A stretch of DNA of 64,000 bases, taken from F23-B02 sp963625655. GTDB taxonomy: Bacteria > Bacillota > Clostridia > Oscillospirales > Oscillospiraceae. The notes beneath the pieces are model-generated. The model saw only the letters and a list, made by a program, of their open reading frames with translations, was not told the DNA's origin and made no database searches. Of this stretch, positions 17,135-26,192 are shown one piece after another; position 1 is the first letter of the stretch; the number at the start of each line of letters is the position of its first letter. The position numbers were made by a program, and so were the translations under genes. The stretch spans positions 1 to 64,000 of the forward strand of contig CAVFTS010000001.1 in assembly GCA_963625655.1 (NCBI GenBank), given 5' to 3'.

Positions 17135-17803
17135 ATGGAAGGTTTCAGAGTACTTGAGATCAAGAAAAGCGTATTTGAAAACAATGACCGTGAGGCGGAC
17201 AAGCTCAGAGAGGAGCTTAAAGCGGAAAAGACCTTTCTGCTTAATCTCATGTCCTCGCCCGGCTCCGGCAAGACCACAACGCTCATGGCGACCATCGCAG
17301 CGCTTAAGGACGACCTCCGCATAGGCGTCATGGAAGCGGACATCGACTCCGACGTCGACGCAGCTACCATCGAAAAGTCCGGCGCAAAGGTCATTCAGCT
17401 TCACACCGGCGGCATGTGTCACCTCGATGCGGGCATGACGAAGCAGGGACTTGAGGGTCTCGGCACCGACAATATCGACCTTGCGATACTCGAAAACGTC
17501 GGCAACCTCGTTTGCCCGGCGGAGTTCGACACCGGAGCAGTCAAGAATGCGATGATTCTGTCCGTGCCCGAAGGACACGACAAGCCTTTAAAGTACCCGC
17601 TCATGTTCTCCATCTGCGACGTACTGCTTATAAACAAAATCGACGTAATGCCGTATTTTGACTTTGACCTCGACAAGTGCAGGGAATACGCAAAGAAGCT
17701 CAATCCCAACATCAAGATCATTCCCATCTCCGCAAAGCACGGCGACGGCATCGGCGAGTGGGCGGATTGGCTGCGCTCGCAGGTAGCGGAGTGGAATAAG
17801 TAA
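17135..17803 (+). CDS. hypB: Hydrogenase/urease nickel-insertion GTPase HypB
   Basis: 222 residues, SIMIBI-class GTPase. The P-loop is SPGSGKTT (about 40-47); then come MEADIDSDVD, the metal-site motif GGMCHLDAGM, ENVGNLVCPAEFD and NKIDV. This matches HypB, which delivers nickel to [NiFe]-hydrogenase precursors with HypA. It lacks the N-terminal histidine-rich nickel store found in some HypB proteins. No hypA, hypC-F or hydrogenase gene lies in the window, so it is an orphan here. AGGTG precedes the ATG. An alternative role in supplying nickel to another enzyme is possible. Confidence 0.92.
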   Translation: MEGFRVLEIKKSVFENNDREADKLREELKAEKTFLLNLMSSPGSGKTTTLMATIAALKDDLRIGVMEADIDSDVDAATIEKSGAKVIQLHTGGMCHLDAGMTKQGLEGLGTDNIDLAILENVGNLVCPAEFDTGAVKNAMILSVPEGHDKPLKYPLMFSICDVLLINKIDVMPYFDFDLDKCREYAKKLNPNIKIIPISAKHGDGIGEWADWLRSQVAEWNK

Positions 17804-17815
17804 GACGGAAAGAAC

Positions 17816-17843
17816 AAGCGGACGGCTCATCGCCGTCCGCTTT
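17816..17843 (+). terminator. Terminator after hypB
   Basis: AAGCGGACGGC (17816-17826) pairs with GCCGTCCGCTT (17832-17842), 5-base loop, a short T tract. It separates hypB from the division cluster starting at 17861. Confidence 0.65.
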
Positions 17844-17860
17844 ACGGGGGAGCTGAAGCA

Positions 17861-18802
17861 ATGGCGGATACGGAGCCGAAGCACGTTTCGGTGCTGCTCA
17901 ACGAATGCATTGAAAATCTTAACATAAAGCCCGACGGCATATATCTTGACGGCACCTTGGGACTCGGCGGACATTCGCTGGAGATACTCAAAAGACTGAA
18001 CGCCGGCAGACTTATAGGCATCGACCGTGACGAAAGCGCAATACGCCGCACGGGGGAGCGCCTGTCTGCGTATTCCGATAAGGTGACGCTCGTACACGGT
18101 AATTTTTCTGATGCGGCGGACATTCTTTCGAATCTCGGTATCGAGGCGGTGGACGGGATGCTCTTTGACCTCGGCGTTTCGTCGCCGCAGCTTGACGAGA
18201 GTGAGCGTGGCTTTTCCTATATGGCGGACGCTCCGCTTGATATGCGCATGGACGCCGATAGTCCGCTCACGGCGGAGCTTGTGGTGAACGAGTGGCCGGA
18301 GGACGAGCTTTACCGCATACTGCGTGATTACGGGGAGGAGCGCTACGCAAGGCGCATCGCCTCAAGGATTGTGCAGACGAGGGCTAAAAGCCCGATTTTA
18401 AGCACCCTTGCGCTTGTGGACGTTATAAAAAGCGCAATGCCGGCAGCGGCACTCAGAGAAAAACAGCACCCCGCAAAGCGGAGCTTTCAGGCGATCCGCA
18501 TTGCGGTGAACGACGAACTCGGCGAAGTGGAAAGGATGATACGCACCGCACCCGACAGGCTCCTGCCCGGCGGCAGGCTGTGCGTCATAAGCTTCCATTC
18601 GCTTGAGGACAGGATCGTAAAACAGGGAATTGCGGCGAGAGAAAACGGCTGTACATGTCCGAGGGAAGCGCCGATATGCATATGCGGCTTTAAGCAGACC
18701 CTCCGCAGCGTCAGCAGAAAACCGATAGTGCCGGGAGAGGACGAGCTGAAATCCAACCCGAGGTCACGCAGCGCAAAGCTGAGAGTGGCCGAGCGGGTGT
18801 AA
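17861..18802 (+). CDS. rsmH: 16S rRNA (cytosine-1402-N4)-methyltransferase RsmH
   Basis: 313 residues. The start HVSVLLNECIENLNIKPDGIYLDGTLGLGGHS and the blocks LIGIDRDESA, FDLGVSSPQLD, RGFSYMADAPLDMRMD and CVISFHSLEDRIVK are diagnostic of RsmH (MraW). It methylates the 16S rRNA P-site cytosine with S-adenosylmethionine. GGGGGAG stands before the ATG. It opens the dcw cluster; the usual mraZ gene is not upstream, where hypB and a terminator lie instead. The next gene ftsL starts 12 bases later. Confidence 0.97.
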   Translation: MADTEPKHVSVLLNECIENLNIKPDGIYLDGTLGLGGHSLEILKRLNAGRLIGIDRDESAIRRTGERLSAYSDKVTLVHGNFSDAADILSNLGIEAVDGMLFDLGVSSPQLDESERGFSYMADAPLDMRMDADSPLTAELVVNEWPEDELYRILRDYGEERYARRIASRIVQTRAKSPILSTLALVDVIKSAMPAAALREKQHPAKRSFQAIRIAVNDELGEVERMIRTAPDRLLPGGRLCVISFHSLEDRIVKQGIAARENGCTCPREAPICICGFKQTLRSVSRKPIVPGEDELKSNPRSRSAKLRVAERV

Positions 18803-18814
18803 GGACTGAGGCTG

Positions 18815-19219
18815 TTGAAAGAAAAAAGCGGAAACGCTTACAGAAAGAAAACGGCGATATGCATTTTTGCCGTGTTTGCACTGATTGCGGTCGGACTGCT
18901 TGTGTGGGGGCTGCTCCTGCGAGCGGAGCTTACGGAGATAAAGGGCGAGAACTCTAAGCTCTCTACGCAGCTCGGTGAGCTTGACGACGAAAAGCGGCGG
19001 CTTGAGATCGAGCTTGAGGAGAGTACGGACCTTGCGCAGATAGAGGATTACGCAAGGAACGTGCTCGGAATGCAGCCGCCTGAGCCGGGACAGACAGTGT
19101 CGATAGATACGGCAGGGGAGGATCACGGAGAGCTTATCTCCGACAGTGACGACTCCGAGCCGGAAGAAACAACAGAAGATCGGATAAGCTCCTTGCCGGA
19201 ATATTTCGGGCTTGGCTAA
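18815..19219 (+). CDS. ftsL: Cell division protein FtsL/DivIC-like
   Basis: 134 residues. A short basic N-terminus, one membrane segment (ICIFAVFALIAVGLLVWGLLL), then a coiled coil (RAELTEIKGENSKLSTQLGELDDEKRRLEIELEE) and YARNVLGMQPPEPGQ, the typical end of FtsL/DivIC proteins. The acidic tail is longer than usual. It should bridge FtsQ and the septal peptidoglycan synthase at the divisome. The start is TTG with AAGGA upstream. The position between rsmH and the PBP gene supports ftsL over divIC. Confidence 0.85.
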   Translation: MKEKSGNAYRKKTAICIFAVFALIAVGLLVWGLLLRAELTEIKGENSKLSTQLGELDDEKRRLEIELEESTDLAQIEDYARNVLGMQPPEPGQTVSIDTAGEDHGELISDSDDSEPEETTEDRISSLPEYFGLG

Positions 19220-19262
19220 ATATTATGTCTTTTAGACGAACTCATTGGGCAAAGGAGCTAAT

Positions 19263-21326
19263 ATGAATAGGATTCCTAAGGACGAAAACCCTTTTAGAGG
19301 CCCGAACAGGACCATGCTCCGCCGTACACTTTTTCTTGCAGCAGTGTGCGGCGTGCTTGCTTTTGCCGTGCTTGCGGTGCGGCTGTATGTGCTGCAAATA
19401 AGGGATCATGAGCTGTACGAGGGGCTTGCGCTCAGCCAGCAGCTCAGAACCACGGGTACATCGGCTGTCAGGGGCACGATATACGACCGCAACATGAACG
19501 TGCTTGCCATGAGCGCAGACGTTGAGAACGTGTATCTCAGCCCGGCGGAGATCAAAATGTACGACGAGGATAAGGAGCTTATCGCAAGCAGGCTCTCCGA
19601 AATACTCGGCGTATCCGAGGAGGAGATCCTCGACAAGGCCTCGAACACAGGCTCGTGGTATGTGACGGTCGCAAGGAAGATTGAGTCCGACAAGGCGGAC
19701 GAGATAAGGAAATTCAAAGAGGAATACGGCATAAAGGGTGTGCGCCTTGAAAGCGACACCAAGCGCTACTACCCGCATTCCTCGCTTGCCTGTCACGTCA
19801 TCGGCTTCGTCGGTACGGATAACTACGGCTTAAACGGCATTGAGGCGTGGTACGATTCCTCGCTTGCCGGTACCGACGGAAGCTATAAAAGAGCAACCAA
19901 CGCATCGGGCAGCGATATGCTGCTCACACGCTACGACGGCTATTTCGGAGCCGGAAGCGGCTACGACGTGGTGACGACCGTCGATACGACGATACAATAT
20001 TTTGTGGAAAAGCACCTGCGTCAGGCGATAGCCGACTACGACATTCAAAACGGCGCAGGAGCCATAGTCATGGAAGTCAAGACGGGGAAGATACTCGCCA
20101 TGGCATCCATGGGAAACTACGACCTCAACAACTTTCTCACGTCAGCGAGGACGCACAGGCGATAATTGACGCCGAGCCGGACGAGGAGGCAAAAAGCGAG
20201 CTTCTGTATAAGGCACAGCAGCTCCAGTGGCGCAACAAAACCGTGTCCGACACCTACGAACCCGGCTCGACATTCAAGATAATAACGCTTTCGATGGCGC
20301 TCAACGAGGGAGCGGTGAGCATGAACGACGGCTTTTTCTGCGGCGGCACCGTTGCGGTGCAGGGCAGAACGAACCCCGTCAGGTGCTGGAAAAGCGGAGG
20401 TCACGGCTCGCAGACGCTCACACAGGCGGTGCAGCATTCGTGCAACGTGGCGTTCGTGAACATCGGTATGCGGGTCGGAGCCGAGACCTTTTACAAATAC
20501 TGCGACGCTTTCGGTTTCCTCACCCTCACGGGCGACGACACACAGCAGCTCACCGCAAAGACGGGCATCGACATCGGCGGCGAAAGCGGCAGTATATGGT
20601 GGAGCCGCGAGACCTTTTGCAGCGAAAGGAATCTCTCGCAGCTTGCGGCGGCGTCCTTCGGGCAGACCTTTACCATTACGCCCCTGCAGCTTATAACAGC
20701 CGTGAGCGCCTGCGTCAACGGCGGTGAGCTGATGCAGCCGTATATTGTGCAAAGAATGCTGGACGCAGACGGAAATACGGTGTATAATCGAGAGCCGAAA
20801 GCCGTCCGGCGTGTACATAAGCGGCGGACAGATGGCGGCGCCGACGGTGGGCAAAATGCTTGCGGACATTCTGCCGTATATGGGCTTTGAGCCGGATTAC
20901 GGTGACGGGGAGCAATGCGACACGGCAGTGCCGAGCCTTGCGGGGCTTAGCCCGGACGAGGCGGAGGCAAAGCTTGCGGAGGCGGGCTTTGAGTGCAGAC
21001 TGTTCGGCACGGGAAGCGCCGTGACGAAGCAGCTTCCGGCAGCGGGGAGTATGATAGCCTCCGGCAGTACGGTCATAATTTATGCGGATGCCGAGCCGTC
21101 GCCGGGGCAGGAAACCATGCCGAACATTTCGGGCATGACCTACGCTCAGGCGAGAGAGACGCTCGATGCCTACGGCTTGTTTGTCAGAGCGGCTTCGGGA
21201 GTTCCCGACGCCGAAGTAAAAATAGTCACATCGCAGAGCATAAAGCCCGGCAGCAAGGTCGATCACGGCACCGTTATTATCGTGACGCTTGTTGACGAGG
21301 ACGAGAGTATGCTCGGAAAATATTGA
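19263..21326 (+). pseudogene. PASTA-containing class B penicillin-binding protein (FtsI/SpoVD type), broken by a frameshift and a deletion
   Basis: The first frame (19263-20165) gives the membrane anchor, RGTIYDRNMNVLAMS and the dimerisation part. A shift near the T run at 20133-20135 moves it to a second frame (about 20136-20809) with STFK and SCN active-site motifs. A third frame (from about 20802) gives GGQMAAPTVGKMLADILPYMG and two PASTA repeats. One extra T would join frames 1 and 2. Between frames 2 and 3 about 100 residues normally present, including the catalytic KTG(T/S), are absent; the junction carries GCCGTCCGG (20801-20809). AAAGGAG precedes ATG 19263. Either a real pseudogene or an assembly error; the septal role makes this important. 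Confidence 0.9.
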
Positions 21327-21343
21327 AAACAGAGGATAAACAT

Positions 21344-22786
21344 ATGAAGCTATCCGAAATCGTAAAGGACGTTAGGCTTGAGGAGCTTAAAGGCGGCGAG
21401 ACCGAGATCACGGGCATAAGCTACGACTCAAGAGCCGTTAAGCCCGGCGACCTCTTCGTGGCGATAAAGGGCTTTGAGTTTGACGGGCATAAGTACATAC
21501 CCGCTGCGATCGAAGCCGGAGCCTCGGCGATACTTTGCCAGGAAAGGCCCGATGCAGACATTGCGTATGCGCTTACCTCCGACAGCCGCCTTGCGCTCGC
21601 TTTGGCGGGGCGTGAGTTCTACGGCAACCCTGCAAGCGAAATGACGATCGTCGGCGTTACCGGAACAAACGGCAAAACGACCACGACCTATCTGTTAAAG
21701 CACCTTTTGGAATCGAAGCTTGACGCAAAGGTGGGGCTTATCGGCACGAACGGCAATATGATAGGCTCGGAGTTTCTGCACTCCGAGCGCACGACCCCCG
21801 AAAGCCTTGAGCTTCAGCGTCTTTTCAGAGAGATGGCGGACTCCGGCTGTACTCACGTCGTGATGGAGGTCTCATCGCACTCGCTCAGCCTTGACAGAGT
21901 TGCGGGCATTCACTTCGACGTCGGTATCTTCACCAATCTGACACAGGATCATCTCGACTTTCACGGCACGATGGAGGAGTATGCCAAGGCAAAGGCAAAG
22001 CTTTTCCGTATGTGCAGAGACGGCTGCTTTAACGCAGACGACGCATGGTGCGAAACCATGACGAAGGATGCGACCTGTAAGATACACAGCTATGCGATCG
22101 ACACTCATAATACCGAGCTTTATGCCGACGATGTGAAGCTTTCGCCCTCCGGTATAGAGTTTTACGCCGTTTCGGGTAACGAACGGGTCAAAACCAAGCT
22201 CTGCATACCGGGGAGGTTTTCGGTTTATAATGCACTGTGCGCGATGTCGGCAGGGCTTGCCCTCGGAATTAGCCTTTCCGACTGTGCCGACGCCGTCGGC
22301 AGCGCAAAGGGCGTCAAGGGCAGAATGGAGCTTGTGCCGACGGACGGCGATTATACGATAGTCATCGACTATTCCCACACCCCCGATGCGCTTGAAAACG
22401 CACTCAAGGCGCTGCGCATAAACGACGAGGGGCGGCTTGTGGCGCTGTTCGGCTGCGGCGGCGACAGAGACCGCACAAAGCGTCCCATCATGGGAGCGGT
22501 TGCCGCAAAATATGCCGACTTCGTCATCGTCACGAGCGACAACCCCAGAACCGAGGAGCCGCAGAGCATCATCGACGAGATAGTCATCGGCATGAGCGGG
22601 AGCGAGACTCCGTACACGGTGATCTGCGACAGACCCGATGCGATACGTTGGGCGATAGACAATCACCGTCCGCACGATGTTATCCTGCTTGCAGGGAAGG
22701 GCCATGAGGACTATCAGGTCGTCGGACATGAGAAGCATCACATGGACGAAAGAGAAATCGTGGCAGAACATATAGAGAAGAGGTAG
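21344..22786 (+). CDS. murE: UDP-MurNAc-L-Ala-D-Glu:meso-diaminopimelate ligase
   Basis: About 480 residues, three Mur-ligase domains. ATP loop GVTGTNGKTTTT (about 108-119), ERTTPESLELQ for substrate binding, EVSSHSL, and DNPRTE near the C-terminus. DNPR is the signature for meso-diaminopimelate rather than lysine, so the peptidoglycan is DAP type. It acts in the cytoplasm. ATG 21344 is preferred with AGAGGAT upstream; a TTG at 21323 would overlap the end of the PBP gene. Followed by mraY after five bases. Confidence 0.97.
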   Translation: MKLSEIVKDVRLEELKGGETEITGISYDSRAVKPGDLFVAIKGFEFDGHKYIPAAIEAGASAILCQERPDADIAYALTSDSRLALALAGREFYGNPASEMTIVGVTGTNGKTTTTYLLKHLLESKLDAKVGLIGTNGNMIGSEFLHSERTTPESLELQRLFREMADSGCTHVVMEVSSHSLSLDRVAGIHFDVGIFTNLTQDHLDFHGTMEEYAKAKAKLFRMCRDGCFNADDAWCETMTKDATCKIHSYAIDTHNTELYADDVKLSPSGIEFYAVSGNERVKTKLCIPGRFSVYNALCAMSAGLALGISLSDCADAVGSAKGVKGRMELVPTDGDYTIVIDYSHTPDALENALKALRINDEGRLVALFGCGGDRDRTKRPIMGAVAAKYADFVIVTSDNPRTEEPQSIIDEIVIGMSGSETPYTVICDRPDAIRWAIDNHRPHDVILLAGKGHEDYQVVGHEKHHMDEREIVAEHIEKR

Positions 22787-22791
22787 ACGAC

Positions 22792-23808
22792 ATGACATTA
22801 AGTCTGATACTTGCGTTTTTGATTTCATTTGCCGTTGCGGTTGCCGTCGGCAAGGTTTACATCCCTTGGCTCAGAAAAATAAAGGCGGGGCAGGAGATAA
22901 AGTCAAACGGCCCCACATGGCACATGGGAAAGACGGGTACCCCGACGATGGGCGGCGTTATCTTCATTGCCGGCATCACGGTTGCCTGCCTGAGCGTCGG
23001 CTTTAAGCCGATGCTTGACGGGGACTTTGCGCATATATTCGTTCTGCTGTTTGCGCTTGTTTTCGGTGCGATAGGGTTCCTCGACGACTGGGAGAAGCTT
23101 CGCAAGAAGACAAATCTCGGACTCAGCGCAAAGGCAAAATTTCTTCTTCAGCTCGTTGCGGCGCTTGTGTTCGTGCTGCTGCTGCGCAAGCTGGGGTATA
23201 TCAGAACCACGCTGTACGTTCCGTTCTGGAATGTTGAGCTGTACATTCCCGAGGCGCTGTACTTTGCGCTTGCGGCGTTCATTATCGTCGGCACGGTAAA
23301 CGCAGTTAATATCACGGACGGTGTTGACGGACTGGCAACGGGAACCTCACTCCCTGTCTGCTTCTTCTTTGTGACCGTGACGTTCTATGCGGGTCAAAGA
23401 TACCTCGCAATGGGCATTTTCGCATCGGCGATGCTCGGCGGACTGATGGGCTTTTTGGTGTATAACTTCAACCCCGCAAAGGTTTTCATGGGCGACACAG
23501 GCTCCCTGTTCCTCGGCGGCGCAATTGCGGCGCTTGCGTTTACCTACGATATGCCGCTCATTCTCATAACCCTCGGCATCGTCTACATTTGGGAAACGCT
23601 GTCCGATATAATCCAGGTCACCTACTTTAAGCTTACTCACGGTAAGCGTGTGTTTAAAATGGCACCCTTCCATCACCACCTTGAAATGGGCGGATGGACG
23701 GGCAAAAAGTGGAGCGAGAAGGAGCTGTTCGTTCTTTTTACATCCGTATCCCTTGTTTTTGCAATAATTTCATTCGTAGGAATATATAATCGTTTCCAGA
23801 TCGGCTGA
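22792..23808 (+). CDS. mraY: Phospho-MurNAc-pentapeptide transferase
   Basis: 338 residues, ten membrane segments. MraY motifs: GPTWHMGKTGTPTMGG, the Asp-rich FLDDWEKL, NAVNITDGVDGLATG, FMGDTGSLFLGG and FKMAPFHHHLEMGGW. It transfers phospho-MurNAc-pentapeptide to undecaprenyl phosphate, making lipid I. murF, often between murE and mraY, is absent here and found with ddl at 42399. The preceding gap of five bases suggests coupled translation. Confidence 0.98.
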   Translation: MTLSLILAFLISFAVAVAVGKVYIPWLRKIKAGQEIKSNGPTWHMGKTGTPTMGGVIFIAGITVACLSVGFKPMLDGDFAHIFVLLFALVFGAIGFLDDWEKLRKKTNLGLSAKAKFLLQLVAALVFVLLLRKLGYIRTTLYVPFWNVELYIPEALYFALAAFIIVGTVNAVNITDGVDGLATGTSLPVCFFFVTVTFYAGQRYLAMGIFASAMLGGLMGFLVYNFNPAKVFMGDTGSLFLGGAIAALAFTYDMPLILITLGIVYIWETLSDIIQVTYFKLTHGKRVFKMAPFHHHLEMGGWTGKKWSEKELFVLFTSVSLVFAIISFVGIYNRFQIG

Positions 23809-23825
23809 TATAAGGAGGCGGGTGT

Positions 23826-24983
23826 ATGCAGCACGGCACCGCAAGGCTCATCGAATCGGAAACGAAAGATAAAAAGGAGCAAAAGCGCTTTGACACGAGC
23901 TTTTTCGTGCTGGTCATGCTTCTGCTCCTGACGGGAGTCATAATGGTGCTGTCGGCGAGCTTCGCCAGAGCATACTACGATCCGGCAAACGTAACGGGCG
24001 GAAGCCCTACATATTACTTTATCAGACAGCTTGCCTTTGCGGCACTCGGCATCGGTGCGATGCTGCTGTGTTCCCGTATGCCGATGGGCGTCTACCGCAG
24101 ATTTTCCGTGCCGCTGCTTATAGCGGCGCTTGTGCTGCTGCTTTTGGTTCCGCTTATCGGCGTGGACGCAAACGGCGCAAGGCGATGGATAGGCATCGGA
24201 AGCCTTACCTTACAGCCGTCGGAGATCGCAAAGCTTGCGGTCATACTGTCGTTCTCGGTGCTTATATGCAAGAACCGGGGCAAGATGAAAACCTTTCGCT
24301 ACGGAATACTGCCGTTTGCGGCGATTTTGACCGTAATCGTTGCGCTTTTGGTGCTTGAACCGCACTTTTCCGCTTCGATAATCATTGTCGCCATCGGCGG
24401 CGTTATGATATTTCTCGGCGGCGCAAGGCTCGTGTGGTTCGTCGCTGCGGGACTCATCTCCGGCGGCGCAATCACCGTGCTGCTGACGATGTTTCCGTAT
24501 GCGTCAACGAGGATCACGACATGGCGTGACCCGTTTTCCTCCACCTCGGACGAGGGCTATCAGATAGTGCAGTCACTGTACACGATAGGCTCCGGCGGAC
24601 TGTCCGGTCTCGGAATAGGACAAAGCAGACAAAAGTACCTCTATCTGCCGGAGGAGCATAACGATTTCATATTCTCCGTGGTGTGCGAGGAGCTTGGTTT
24701 TATCGGTGCGGTGCTGATACTTGTGCTGTTTGCGCTGCTCATTATCAGAGGCTATATGATAGCGATGCGCTGCCCGGACAGGTACTCGTTTCTCGTCTGC
24801 TCCGGCATTACGACGCTGCTTGCGATCCAAGTTATACTTAACGTTGCGGTAGTTACGAACCTTGTTCCTTGTACCGGCATATCGTTGCCGTTTTTCAGCT
24901 ACGGAGGCACTGCGCTTCTGATCCAAATGGCGGAGATGGGGATAGTTTTGAGCGCATCAAGGAGTATTCCCGCAAAAATATAA
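23826..24983 (+). CDS. ftsW: Lipid II polymerase of the SEDS family (FtsW/SpoVE)
   Basis: 385 residues, ten membrane segments. SEDS features: VLSASFARAYY, ARRWIGIGSLTLQPSEIAKLA, EPHFSASIIIV, and the C-terminal block GISLPFFSYGGTALL. It polymerises lipid II glycan chains during septum or spore cortex formation. AAGGAGG precedes the ATG. FtsW and SpoVE cannot be separated by sequence alone; the place between mraY and murG fits either. Its usual partner is a class B PBP, and the one in this cluster is broken. Confidence 0.94.
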   Translation: MQHGTARLIESETKDKKEQKRFDTSFFVLVMLLLLTGVIMVLSASFARAYYDPANVTGGSPTYYFIRQLAFAALGIGAMLLCSRMPMGVYRRFSVPLLIAALVLLLLVPLIGVDANGARRWIGIGSLTLQPSEIAKLAVILSFSVLICKNRGKMKTFRYGILPFAAILTVIVALLVLEPHFSASIIIVAIGGVMIFLGGARLVWFVAAGLISGGAITVLLTMFPYASTRITTWRDPFSSTSDEGYQIVQSLYTIGSGGLSGLGIGQSRQKYLYLPEEHNDFIFSVVCEELGFIGAVLILVLFALLIIRGYMIAMRCPDRYSFLVCSGITTLLAIQVILNVAVVTNLVPCTGISLPFFSYGGTALLIQMAEMGIVLSASRSIPAKI

Positions 24984-25001
24984 ATTACAGTGGTGAAACG
25001 T

Positions 25002-26126
25002 ATGAATTTTCTGTTTGCCTGCGGCGGTACGGCAGGCCACATAAATCCGGCGCTTGCAGTCGCCGGACGGCTCAGAGAGCTTATGCCCGACTGCGGCATA
25101 CTCTTTGTCGGCGCAGATTTCAATATGGAGCAGGACCTTGTTCCGAGGAGCGGCTACGATATAATCACGCTCAGAGTAAACAGCCTGCGCCGCAGCCGCA
25201 GCCCGAAGGCGATGTGTCACAACGTCAAGGCGTTGGTAAACGTAGTCAGAGGCAAGCGTAAGGCGAAGAAAATCCTGCGTTCCTTTGCGCCGGACGTTGT
25301 ACTCGGTACGGGCGGATACGTCTGCTATCCCGTGCTTAAAGCTGCGTCTGAGCTTGGAATCCCGACGGCGGTGCATGAGAGCAATGCCGTTCCGGGGCTT
25401 ACGACAAAAATGCTCAGCGAGGTCGTCGACGTGATAATGGTCGGCTTCGAGGAGAGCAAGAAATACTACAAGCAGCCGGAAAAGGCGGTCGTCACGGGAA
25501 CGCCCGTTAGGGGCGAGTTCGGACGCTGCACCAAGCGTTCGGCGAGAGAGGAGCTCGGTATCCCCAGCGGGGAGAGACTTGTGGTCTCGGTTTGGGGTTC
25601 GCTCGGCGCTTCGAAGATGAACGAGATCATGTGCAGATTTATTGAGCTTGCCGGTAAAAATCCCGGTTTCAGGCTCATACACTCGGCAGGCAGCGACGGC
25701 TACGCCGAAATGGAGGCAAAGCTCTCCGAGACCGCACCCGATCATGAAAAGCACGGCATGGAGGTCAGAGAGTACATCTACGATATGCCGAGGGTCATGG
25801 CGGCTGCCGACCTCGTGCTCTGCAGGGCTGGGGCATCGACCATATCGGAGCTTACATATATGCATAAACCGACGGTGTTCGTGCCGTCGCCGAATGTGAC
25901 GAATAACCACCAATATAAAAATGCGAAGGTCATCGAAAATGCGGGCGGAGCAAAGCTTTTCGAGGAAGCGGGCCTCACTGCCGAAACCCTTCTCGGTGAG
26001 GTCAGAAGCATTCTCGGAGACGAAAAGGAGCTGTGCGCCATGTCGGACTCGATGGCAAAGCTTGCGGTGAACGACGCAACGGCAACCATAATCGAAAAGC
26101 TGCTGGAGATGTGCGGACGCAAATAA
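25002..26126 (+). CDS. murG: Lipid II synthase (GlcNAc transferase) MurG
   Basis: About 374 residues, GT-B fold. GGTAGHINPALAVA at the N-terminus, VLGTGGYVCYPVL, HESNAVPGLTTK and CRAGASTISEL with the UDP-GlcNAc binding site, and a C-terminal NHQYKNAKVIE. It adds GlcNAc to lipid I at the inner membrane face. ATG 25002 follows GGTGA; a GTG four codons upstream is possible. Five bases after the stop begins the left arm of an inverted repeat that pairs with the murA start region. Confidence 0.97.
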   Translation: MNFLFACGGTAGHINPALAVAGRLRELMPDCGILFVGADFNMEQDLVPRSGYDIITLRVNSLRRSRSPKAMCHNVKALVNVVRGKRKAKKILRSFAPDVVLGTGGYVCYPVLKAASELGIPTAVHESNAVPGLTTKMLSEVVDVIMVGFEESKKYYKQPEKAVVTGTPVRGEFGRCTKRSAREELGIPSGERLVVSVWGSLGASKMNEIMCRFIELAGKNPGFRLIHSAGSDGYAEMEAKLSETAPDHEKHGMEVREYIYDMPRVMAAADLVLCRAGASTISELTYMHKPTVFVPSPNVTNNHQYKNAKVIENAGGAKLFEEAGLTAETLLGEVRSILGDEKELCAMSDSMAKLAVNDATATIIEKLLEMCGRK

Positions 26127-26192
26127 CATAAAAGAACCTTGCTGCATAGAATGGGCTGATTTCAGTCTTTTTGTTTGCGAGGTTCTTTTATG
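26127..26192 (+). promoter_or_regulatory. Inverted repeat pairing with the murA ribosome site and start codon
   Basis: CATAAAAGAACCT (26127-26139) is the exact reverse complement of AGGTTCTTTTATG (26180-26192). The right arm holds most of the Shine-Dalgarno GAGG (26179-26182) and the whole start codon ATG (26190-26192) of murA. The left arm begins directly after the murG stop. The 40-base loop has no clear stem. If formed in mRNA the helix would block murA initiation; a role as a weak terminator is the alternative. Confidence 0.6.

Noticed and set aside
20570..20590. AKTGID taken as the catalytic KTG of the penicillin-binding protein
   Set aside because: This KTGID block is a normal upstream conserved segment; the catalytic KTG(T/S) comes later and is missing.
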